Below are positions 1 to 10,500 of a stretch of DNA of 64,000 nucleotides, one piece after another (position 1 is the stretch's first letter; every line of letters starts with the position of its first letter). Below the pieces are notes generated by a model, which was not told the DNA's origin, made no database searches, and saw only the letters and a list, made by a program, of their open reading frames with translations. A program made the translations under genes and the position numbers. Source of the stretch: Acanthopleuribacter pedis (lineage in GTDB: Bacteria > Acidobacteriota > Holophagae > Acanthopleuribacterales > Acanthopleuribacteraceae); assembly GCF_017377855.1 (NCBI RefSeq), contig NZ_JAFREP010000016.1, forward strand, positions 62,001 to 126,000, in the 5' to 3' direction.

Positions 1-250
1 CCCATGTAACCACAACCTTAAATTTTCTTGAGCAAGGTATTGGGAAAAACATGCAAGTATTCAAGTATGCCATAGGAGCCGCCGTTTCGAAGGAAAATTC
101 GCCGAATCAACCTGTCTCGGCCCGATTCCTTGAAAATTGGGGCGATTGGGTCGCCCTGTCGCGATCCTGTTGCCGGGGCCACATCATTCATGCCGATGGG
201 GGCCGAGGTGCGCGCGGGGGCGATCTATTTGGGAAATCCGCGTACCGAGG

Positions 251-280
251 GTGACAAGGCACCCCGACCTTTTCTATAAT
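251..280 (+). promoter_or_regulatory. Sigma-70-like promoter for the potassium channel
   Basis: A perfect TATAAT lies at 275-280. GTGACA, which matches the TTGACA consensus at five of six positions, lies 18 bases upstream at 251-256. The pair sits about 75 bases before the channel start. It is read by eye and no transcription start is known. The first 250 bases of the window hold nothing I recognise. Confidence 0.5.
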
Positions 281-353
281 GACTGAAATCAAACGTCTTA
301 AATCAAGATAAACAACCCGCTGTATTTGCGTGGGTTGGGCGATGGGTGGCGGC

Positions 354-1379
354 ATGAAAGTCAAAACGCTGGTCGAGCGGCTTATCAAGTTTTGTATTCA
401 GGAGAACTTGCACCGCGTTTTTGTGGTGGTGTTTGTCCTGCTGTTCCTCAGTGGTTTCGCCATCTCCCATCTGGAGGACGAACTCAGTTTCGTTGACGGC
501 TTGTGGTGGAGCATTGTCACGCTGACCACCGTCGGTTACGGTGACATTTCCCCGGCCACCCTGGGCGGTCGGGTGATCGCCGTATTTTTGATGCTGTTCG
601 GGATCGGGGTGCTGGGGACCTTAAGCGCCACCCTGGCCGGCTTTTTGATCGAAAAACGTTTTAAGGAAGATCGCGGCATGGGCACTATTCAATTTGACGA
701 CCACATCGTGTTGTGCGGCTGGAATCGCCGCGCCAACTTCATCTACCAAGAATTGCGCAAGGATCCGACCACCTCGGAAACGCCGATTGTGATCATCGAC
801 GAGCTGGAAAACAAACCCCTAGACGACGCCGATTTGTACCTCATCCGCGGCGAATTGGACGAGGACACCTTCGCCCGTGCCAACATCGCGGGTGCCCGTA
901 CCGCCATCGTGATGGGCGACGACACCTTGCCGGTTTCCGCGCGCGACGCCGCCGTGGTGCTCACCACGCTGACGATTGAATCAATGAACCCCGACGTATA
1001 CACCATTGTCGAGTTATCCGACGAGCGCAATGTGCAGCACTGTGAACGGGCCAACGCCAACGAAATCATCGTCCACAGCGAGTTAAGCAGCAGCCTGATC
1101 GCGCGCGCCGCGCTCAACCACGGCATTTCCACCGTCATTTCCGAACTGTTGGCCTACGACCGCGGCAACGAGCTGTACAAATTACCGATTCCGGCGTCGA
1201 TGGTCGGCAAAAGCTTCAACGAGATCTTCTACGACTTAAAGAAAAACCACCATTCGATTGCAGTCGCGGTCCAGCGCGGCGACGGCGGCAAGGTCTTCAG
1301 CAACCCCGACGACGGATTCACCCTGGAAAGCAAAGACTTCCTCATGCTCATCGCCCCAAAACGCCCCAAGCTCGCCTAG
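354..1379 (+). CDS. Potassium channel with TrkA-N (RCK) regulatory domain
   Basis: This is a predicted inner-membrane K+ channel of 341 residues. It has two membrane helices (about 18-40 and 75-100) around a pore loop carrying the selectivity filter TVGYGD. A cytoplasmic RCK module follows, starting at HIVLCGWNRRA, a Rossmann nucleotide-binding fold, and a TrkA-C-like domain (about 270-340) ends the protein. This is the usual two-TM/RCK channel layout (MthK/Kch type), in which ligand binding to RCK gates the pore. An ATG at 330 is also in frame, but 354 gives the more usual N-terminus (MKVKTLVERL) and has a GGGTGGCGG stretch just upstream. It stands alone and converges on the PKS-like gene. 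The family call is firm; the ligand is unknown. Confidence 0.9.
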   Translation: MKVKTLVERLIKFCIQENLHRVFVVVFVLLFLSGFAISHLEDELSFVDGLWWSIVTLTTVGYGDISPATLGGRVIAVFLMLFGIGVLGTLSATLAGFLIEKRFKEDRGMGTIQFDDHIVLCGWNRRANFIYQELRKDPTTSETPIVIIDELENKPLDDADLYLIRGELDEDTFARANIAGARTAIVMGDDTLPVSARDAAVVLTTLTIESMNPDVYTIVELSDERNVQHCERANANEIIVHSELSSSLIARAALNHGISTVISELLAYDRGNELYKLPIPASMVGKSFNEIFYDLKKNHHSIAVAVQRGDGGKVFSNPDDGFTLESKDFLMLIAPKRPKLA

Positions 1380-1555
1380 CCCAAACCCTTCTTTTTCCCA
1401 GCGCAAAGGATGTCCCTTGGCCAATGCCAAATAGATGTCCGGGACGAACCAGGGCCTCTATTAATAAAAGAACGCGCGCGGACGAGAATACGGCATGTTT
1501 CTTACAAGAAATAGTGTGGTGGCATGATGTGCTGGTTAAGCTAAATCAAAGAAAA
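1380..1555. other. Gap between convergent genes
   Basis: These 176 bases separate the 3' ends of the channel gene and the PKS-like gene. A small palindrome, TTTCTTGTAAGAAA, lies at about 1498-1511. There is no convincing intrinsic terminator or gene. Confidence 0.4.
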
Positions 1556-4500
1556 TCAACGGAAGATTTTTACGTTTTTTAGGGTGTCGCTGTTGGCTTG
1601 GCCCTCCGCCACGTTGGTGAGCATGCGGTACAACTCGCCGATTTTTTCCGGCGGGATGCGGCCCGCCGCCGGTGCTTCGCTTTTGACCGCTTCGCCTTCG
1701 CCCGCTTTGGTTGCGGGTGGTTTGTTTGGCGGGGCGGCTTTTTGAGGCTCGAAGGATTGGCCCTGGAAGGGGTATACCGGCAATGGCTCCATTTTGCCGC
1801 TGAGCCGCAAGATGCGCCAATCGATGCGTGCGCCTTCCAGCCACAGCGCCGCCAGTTGGCCCAGGTGACCGGTATCGGCCAAACCTTTGAGGTAGGCGCG
1901 GTCTTGGAGCGACAACCCAAAAACGCGGTCGCTTTGTTCGTGGCCCAGTTGCACTTGGCTGTCGCCTCCCTCGAGGAATTGCTCCAATTCCTCGCGTAGG
2001 TGAACCTGGGTGTCGATGAGCAAGGCTAGGCGGTGTTGCATGTGCTCCCGGCCGATTTGTAGGGTGTAGGCGATGTTGCGCAAGCTGGGTGGGTTTTCAG
2101 ATTCCTCGGCCGCTTTCAAGTAGTCGGCCAGCGCCCTGGCGCGGTCGCGTAAGCGGTTTTCGTCGCGCGCCGACAGCAGAATGAGCTCGTGGGCCGGCGC
2201 ATTTGGCGCGGGGGCGCTGTCGCGACGGGCGCGCTCCTCCAGAATCACCGCGGCGCCGGTGCCGCCGTCGCCCACGGTGGTGATCAAACCGCGGCGCGGT
2301 TGGGCCTGGCCGTCGACGGCCATTTGCGGCCAGTGTTGTTTTTCGGTTTGCAGGTAAAACGGGGTGTTTTTTAGTTCCAGCGCCGGGTTGATTTCGTCGT
2401 GGAGCAGGGTAGGCGCTAGGTGGTTGTGGTAAAGCTGCAGCACCATTTTGATCAGCGTGGCGATGCCCGATGCGGCTTCCAAGTGCCCGATGTTGGGTTT
2501 TAGCGTGCCCACGGCGCAGAATTGACGTCCGCCCGCCTGGTGCCCGAAGGCCTTGGCCAAACCGGCGATTTCCATTTGGTCGCCGAGTTGGGCGCCGAAG
2601 CCTTGGATTTCGACCGCGGCGATGGTGGCGGGGTTGACAGCGCTGGTGTTAAAGGCTTTGGTGACGACCTCGGCCTGGGCCTCGGGGTTGGGGGTGATGG
2701 TGTTGCCCGCGCGGCCTCGGTGGCTGACGGCGGTGCCGCGGATGACGGCGAAACAGTGATCGTCGCTTTTGAGGGCGGCGTCCAGCGGTTTGAGCAGCAA
2801 CGCGCCTACGCCTTCACCGGGGACCAGGCCGTGGCGGCCCGCCTCGAAACTGTGCATACGTCCGTCGGTGGCCAGCAAGTTGAGCCCGTCCAGGTGCAGG
2901 TACCGGTCCGGTTGCAGGTGCAGGTTGATACCCGCGACAATCGCGGCGCGGCACTCGCCGCGGCGCAAGCTTTCACAAGCCAGGTGCAGCGCCGTGAGGC
3001 TGGAGGACGATCCCGTGTCCACCGGAATGGAGGGGCCGTGGAGGTCGAAGAAACTGCTGATGCGGTCGGCGCTTAACCACAGCGAATGGCCGACCCCTAA
3101 GCTGCTCGAGGGGGGATCGTGGCTGCCCGCCACAAAAACGCCGATTTCGTGTTTGAGGTTGTTGAGGGTTTCGGCGGTGTAGCCGGCGTTTTCAAAAAGC
3201 GCCCAAACGGTTTCCAGCAAAATGCGTTCGCCGGGATCCATCGCGCGCGCCTCGCGGGTTTCAATTTGGAAAAGGTCGTTGTCGAAACGCTGGACGTCGT
3301 CGAGGAAGCCGCCCCAGCGGCAGGTTACCCCGAATTCTTGTTCCAGGTGTTGCCAATCCCAGCGATCACCGGGCACCAAATCCACGGCGCTGTGGCGGTT
3401 GCACAGGTTGTCCCAAAAGCTGTCGAGATCGGCGCCGCCGGGGAAACGGCCGGCGAGACCCACGACCGCGATGGCGTTTTTGGGGCGTTTCGGTTTGACT
3501 TTTCCGGGTTCCTTGCTTTCTCCCGGTTTGCCGTTACTGCGGTGGGACGAAAGCAAACGGCTGAGCAAACCGCGTTCGTTGTTGGCGATAAAGTCGGTGA
3601 CGTCCTTGATGGTGCTGTACTCGTCGAGCAAGCCGCGCAGGGTGCTGTTGAGCCCGGCGGCGAGGTTGCGGGTAATACTTTTTTCCGCCTCGGAATCGAG
3701 GTTTTTGAGGCCCAGCTCGCGGTCCTTGTCGCTGTTCTCGCGGCCGATCAGGTGGCGCAGGAAGGCGGCGGTATCGCCCGGCGACAGGCCGTCCGGCAAT
3801 TCGTCGTCCTCGTGCTGATCGCTTTCAAAACGCGCGAAGCCGCGCACGAGGTGGGGCAATCCGTAAAGCGCCAACAGCCGCGAACGGCGCAGGGCGAGGC
3901 TGTCCTCAAAAATCGCGCGTGCGACGCTGTCCGACAAGGTGGGGTCGGGTAACTCGGCTGAAACGGATTCCGGGGTCAACTCGCCCCACATCGGCCAGCA
4001 GATGGCGGTGGTGTGCCCGGGCCGTTCTGACCCGAGGCTGTTGCGGAAGGCGGCGAAGCTGTCGAGGAAGGCGTTGGCGGTGGCGAACGGCGTCATCTTG
4101 GCGGCGCCAAACCAAGCGGCGGCGGAAGAGACGAGCAACATAAATTCCAACGGCTGTTCACGGGTGTAGTAGTCGAGGTTGAGGAGGCCGCTTGCCTTGG
4201 GGCCGAGCGCGGCGCGGAAGTCCTTGAGGTTGAGCTCGGTAAAGGGTTTGAGTTCGAGTCGGGAGGCGACGTGGACGATGCCGTGAATCGCGCCAAAGCG
4301 TTCGATACCGGCGGCGACCAGCGCCTCGGTTTCCTCCGCGCCGGCCAGGTTGGTGGGCACGTAAAGCACCTCGGCGCCCGCCAATTGTAGGTTCGCCAGT
4401 TTTTCTTCAATGCGTTCGTTGAGCCCGCTGCGTCCGGTCAGAATAAGTTTGGCGCCGTAATGGCGCGCCAGGAAACCGGCGATGGGGTAACCCAAGGAAC

Positions 4501-7500
4501 CGAGCGCGCCGGTGATCAGGTAAACCGCGCCGGCCCGCGGCAGGACCCGTGCCTCGTTTTTCTCGGGCATGCTGATTTCCTGAAGACCGAGCGCCTGACG
4601 GCGGCCGTCGGAGAAACGAACTTGGATGGGTTCGCTGCCGGCTTCACCCAGTTCGTGCAGCAGGTTGGGAATCCAGCTCAGGTTGTGGGAGAGGATGCCG
4701 CGGCGCGAGATCATTTTGAACTGGATGTTGGTGAATTCGCGCGAAACGCTGCGCATGTAACCCAGCAGCATTTCGTGTTGGGGGCGCGGCTGCGAACCAC
4801 CTTGCAGGTACATAAAACGCAGGCGCCGGTTGCCCATGAGCTTCAGCCAGGCTTGGCAGAAGTGGAACACCGAGTACAAGCCGCTTTCGACTTGGGTTTG
4901 CAGGTAGGGTTCGCCCTGGATCGGGTTGTTAAAGATTTGGCGTTCGCCGTCTTCCATGCGGAAATGCCAGAAGTGGAGAATGGCACCGGGCACGATGCCG
5001 CGCTCGCTCAATTCGCGCACTAGCTGGAAGTAATCTTCTTCCTTGCCGGGGTTGATGCGGTAGACGAAGTCGGAGAGGCGGCGGAACGAGGGTCCGGTGC
5101 GCACCAAGAACACGCTTTCCGGGTACTCCTTGCGCAGGGAGGCGGCTTGTTCGTCTTGGTGATCGAGGACGAGCAGGGGACCCAGATGTTTGACGGTTTT
5201 CTCGGTGAGGGGTTGGCTCTGCCAGTAGGGTGAGAAGTAGAAAATTTGGGGTTCTTCCGGTTTGGGCTGCGCAAATTCCGCGGCGACAGCCTCGTCCATC
5301 GATTTGATTTCTTCCTGGGTGAGGCGCACCGTGGGTTTGGCTTCTTGCTCGTTCCCGAGTGGTGACCAATAAGCACCGTCGGAAAATCCCAGCATCATAT
5401 GGTATTGAGCGCGTTCGTTGCCGGTGACGGGCAAAGCAGCGGCGCGGGTATCGCGGTACCCACAAGCCGCGAGCAGGGCACCCCAACGCTGTTCGTCCAG
5501 CAGGGTCATTTGGTCGAGGCGCAATTGGTCCTGGTAGGGTTGGCTGGTTGGGGGGTGTTTGGCTTGCAGCAACAGGTGACTGGTGCGGACGGCGGTTTCC
5601 TCCGCGAACAACAGCATACCGTCCTTTTTCAACAACTGTTTGATGCGCAGTAAGACGTTGGGTAGGTCGCGATAGCCGTGCAACTCTTGACAAGCGAGGA
5701 CAATATCAAAGGAGCCCAGTTCCAAGCCTTGCTTGATGGGGTCGACGGCCAGATCGAGCACGGCAAAACGGACGAAGGGGTATTCGTCCGCGAGCAGATC
5801 GGCGGCCTGGCGAACCTCGCGGGAAGAAGCGCTGGTCCAGTGGACGGTGGCCTCACGGCCGGTCTCGCGAATGAGGTCGAGCAAATAGGTTGCAAAGTGG
5901 TGCTCGTTGGTGCCGATCTGTAAAATGCGCAACCGTTTATGGTTGAGCGGTAGGTGGGTGATTAACGAAGCCAGGGTTTGGCCCAATTGTTGGTGGATCA
6001 GGGTGACCAGCGGCGCGCGCGAGGCGTGGGCGAAGGATTCCGAACCCCGTCCGTGGACCAGCCACGACAAGGTGTAGGTGGTGTGGATGGGATCGGTTTT
6101 CAGGTATTTGGGCAAGGCGGCGGCAGCGCTTTCAAAGAGATCGACGTGCTCCTGCTCATTTGGGAAGGAGGCGATGATGCTTTTGGCGTCCGGCAACAGC
6201 AGCAACATGGTTTCGGCTTGATCACGCACGGCGTATTTTTTACCGTGGCGCACGAGCAAACCCGCGTTGCACAGGTTCTCGCACATCAAGCCGAGCAAGC
6301 CGAGGCGTGCTTGCGCAAGGTTGATTTTCTCGGCAAGTTCCTCGGTGGTGAAGGGTTGTTTGGGTGAGCCCGGCAGCCCCATGGCGAGCAAGGCCTCAAA
6401 GATCAGGCGGGTGGTGAAACGCTCCAATTGACGTGCGCTTTCGGGAAAAGCCTCGTCCTTGTGTGCAGGGAGGTGCGCCAACAAAATGCGGGGTGCAATG
6501 GTGAGGGCGCGGTCCTGGAAGCTGACGGATTTTTCCTTGCGGGCGTCGATGGTTTCGGTGAAGGCGCGTGTGGCCGGGGTGGCGGCGATGTCGACGAGGT
6601 GGGGCTCGGCGAGTAGGTGGTCGAGCGCGCGCATGCCTTCCTTCAGCGCGAGCGGGCCGAGCCCGGTTTTGCCGGCGTGTTCGGTTGCGCCGCTGGGGGC
6701 GGCCACATCCCAGCAACCCCAACGTACCAGGCTTAGTTCGATGGGGACCTCACGCTGGAGCCAGAGGCGGCGTTGCGCGGCGCAAAAATCGACAAAATAC
6801 TGGTTGGCGGCGTAAAGCGCGGCCATTTGCACGCCGAGCGCGGGGTGGACCGAAAGGCTGTTGCCGAAACAAATGAAAAAGCGCGGTTGCAAGCTGGGGC
6901 GACTGTCGATCAAGTCGACCATACCCTGCAGCCCTTTGATGCGTGGGTTGAGCACGGCTTGAAGCAGGGACAGCGGCTTTTGGCGCAGTTGGTCGGGATG
7001 TTCCATGGGGCCGGTGTTAAAGAAAAAGCCGTCGACGGCGCCCATTTCGGCTTCGACCTGATCGAAAAACAAAGCGAGTCGGTCGCGCTCGTGGAGTGGT
7101 CCGTGGTAGAGCTTGATTTGGACGCCTTGTTTTTCAAACGCCATGAGTTTGATGATTTTACCGCGGGTCGGTTCCTCACCCCGTTCGGCTAAATTCTGCC
7201 AAAAATCGCGCGGCGGAAGCGGGCGCAGGCCCATCAACACCAGTTTCCGCACGCCTTTGGTCACCAAATGGTCGGCCATGGCGAAACCCAAATTGCCGGT
7301 TCCGCCGGCAATGACATAGGTTTTGTCGCCGTTGTAGCGAACCGCCTCGGCGGTCGGTTTCTGGCGCGGGAGGAACACGGGTTGGAATCGCAGGTTGCCG
7401 CGATAGCAGATTTCGCTGTTGCGGCCGGCGGTGCCCAATTCGCGGCGGATAACCTGGGCGATGGGTTCGGAGCCGTCCCAGTCGATGGTCACGGCCTTGA

Positions 7501-10500
7501 GATGGCGTTCTTCCCAGCCGAGAACACCGATAAGCCCCGCGCCAATGGAGGCTGAGACGGTGGTTTTTTCCGACGTGGTGGGCGCAAAAATACGTTGGTA
7601 GCGGTTGCGGCTGAAATGAATCAGGCTGAAATCGCGCGGTCCGACACCGCGAACCAGGTCGCGAATAAAGTTGAGTTTGCCCCAGGGAATGCTGTCTTCC
7701 TGTTTTTGGGCGAGGTCGCTAATGTCTACCAACCCTTGGATTTCCGTAAGGGCGGGCAGTTCCATTTGGGCGGGGTCCTCTTCGAAAAAGTCCAGTTGTC
7801 GGCTGTCAGGTTCGCCGTCCTTGGTTTTTTTGCAGATGGTGGTCCAGGTGACGTTGGGTAGGGCGAGGAGTTGGGCTAACAGGTTTTCGGGCACGGAAGC
7901 CGCGGTGATCAGGATGAAGCGACCGCGCAGCGCGTAACCGGAAAATTCTTTCGAGGTGGGGATGGGCACGAGCGTTTGCGTGAAGTAGCTGAGTCGGTTG
8001 TGGACGGGGTGGGGATCGCCACCGCTTGGGCGCTCCGGCGAGGTGGCCGTCGTTTCGGGGGCGGGTGGCGGCTGGACCCAATAGCGGCGTCGTTGGAAGG
8101 GATAGGTGGGAACCTGGATTCGGGGCACTGCGCCGCGCGGGTAGAAGGCCTGCCAGTCGATGTCCCAGCCCTCGGTCCAGAGTTGCGCCAGCCGGGTGAA
8201 ATTTTTGTCGTGGAAGAGTTGATCGGGGGTTTCGTCGGTGGTGAACCGTGACATTAAATCGATATCCCCTTCATGACCACTCCCCGGCTCGGCGGGGGGC
8301 GATTCGGGTTCTTCCAATCGCCGACGCAGCGCCCGTTCCAGGCCTTCCGCATCCTCGACCACGGCCGCGAAACGTTCCGCCATGGCGACGCGTCCGACCT
8401 GCAGGGTATAGGCAAGCGCGTTGAGATCCAGGGGGGCACCGTCCCAGGAGGAAACCATGCGGCGCAGTACATAACGGCGCAGGTTCTCCAAACCTTCGCG
8501 CAGGGCACGCGGGGTGGCGGCCGAGAGGGGAATCAGGTATGGCCCGTTGCCGGCATCCGCTTTCTTCTCGATGTGGCTTTCTTCAAGGACGAGGTGCACG
8601 TTGGTCCCACCCTCGCCAAGGGAACTGAGGCAGGCCCGACGCGGCACGGGGATACCGTCGATTTGGGGTTGCTCCCAGGTTTGGCGATCACGTTGCACAT
8701 AAAAAGGGCCTGACTTGAACTGGATGTTGGGGTTGAGGTAGTTGGCGTGCAAGGAGGGGACCAAGGTGCGGTTGGTCATTTGCAGCAACACCTTGACCAG
8801 GCCCGCGATACCGGAGGCCGATTCACCGTGGCCGATGTTGGATTTAACCGAACCCAGCGCGCAGAATTGGCGGTCCCCCGTATCAAAAGCCTGGGATAAC
8901 GCGTGGATTTCGATGGGATCGCCAACGACGGTACCGGCACCGTGGGCTTCCACATAACTAATGGTGCGGGGTGAAACATCGCAGCGGCGGAGTGCGCCAC
9001 GCACGAGGGTCACCTGTGAGTCGGCGTTGGGTAAGCCAAAACCCAAGGCGCGGCCGTCGTGGTTAATCGTGGAGGCCAGAATGGTGCCGTAGATGTGGTC
9101 GTTGTCGGCCACGGCCCTGGACAGGGGTTTGAGCAAAACGGCGGCGACTCCCTCGCCGGGAGCAAAGCCGTCGCCGCCGTCGGCCGTCCCACTGCGGGGG
9201 CCGACCGCGTTGTTGGTGGTGGTGCGGTCCTTGAGGAAGGCGTCGGCATTGATGTAGAGGTTGACGCCCCCCGCGACGGCCACCTCGCAGTGACCCCGTA
9301 GCAAACTTTCGCAGGCTTGGTGGACGGCGTAAAGCGAACTGGACCCGGCCGTGTTGACCACATGGCTGGGTCCGGTGAAATCAAAGGTTTGGCTGATTTG
9401 GTTGGCCAGCGACCAAGGATCGATGGACAGGTGATGGTCGTCGTCGTTGTGGTACAGCAAGTGGTAATCGCTGTACATGGCGCCCGCGAAGACGCCGACG
9501 TCGCCGGAACCGCTTTCGGCACAGTGTTCCTTGAGCAGGGTAGGGGTGTAGCCGGCGTCTTCCACCGCGGCCCAGACCGACTCCATGAACAGACGGGTTT
9601 GTGGATCCATCAGGGAGGCTTGGGTGTCGTCGATCTCAAAGAGATCGGCGTCGAAGTGGTCGATGAATTCGAGGAAGCCACCGAAGATGGGGCGTTCGCC
9701 CGGTGTTTCCGGTGGTTCACCTTCCATGCGGTCACGGGGCAGCGGCGACAAACAGTCGCGGCCCGCTTTGAGGTTTTCCCAAAACATTTCCATGTCGGGT
9801 GAACGGGGAAACCTTCCCGCCATACCGATGACGGCGATGGGTTCGTCACCCGCGCGCGACGGTGGCGGGGTTGGTTCACGACGTGGTTCGGGTTCAGGGA
9901 CGGACTGCTCTGGCTCGGGCACGGCCGCTTGGAGGGCTTCCTCTTCGACCGGTAAGGTATTGTGGTCGCTATCCTTTTGGTCCGGGGCGTCTTTTTTTGC
10001 GTAAAGGGCGGCGGCTTCTGCGTCAAGTGTATCGGGTTCGAGTCGGCGGGTTTCGAGTGCGGCCGCTTCAGGGCCCGCAACGGGATCGGTCGTCCCCGTG
10101 TTAGGCGGGATCGGAACCGTTTCGACGGGGAGGGTTTGCGCGGGTGCCGTTTCCTTTGAGGGCGGTGTTTGCGCGGGGGTGACGGGCGTGACCGGGATGG
10201 TTTCGATTGCCGGGCCGGCCTCCGCCGGCTCGGTTTCCACGGTTTCGATTTTTCGGGTCTCGGCAAGGGACGCCGTGGCCGGCTCCGCGCTCGCCGGGAC
10301 GGTGGTTGCCGGGCTTTGGGGACCCGCTTGGCCATTCATGACCCAAATAGGGATTTCCATGGTGTCATGCCAGGAGGGATCCTCAGCTTCCGCGTCTTCG
10401 GAAGCGGGCGGCGACGGGGGCGGGGGCACTGGGGCCGGTTTAGGCTCCGTACCTTTGCTTGAGGCGGGCGGTGGTGTCGGGGTCGATTTGGTCTCGCTGT

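Noticed and set aside
51..254. 67-codon frame at the window start
   Set aside because: Low-complexity Arg/Gly composition, no ribosome binding site, and it overlaps a good promoter for the channel gene.
2522..3952. Long plus-strand open frames inside the PKS-like gene
   Set aside because: They are shadows of the GC-rich minus-strand gene; they lack domains and start signals.
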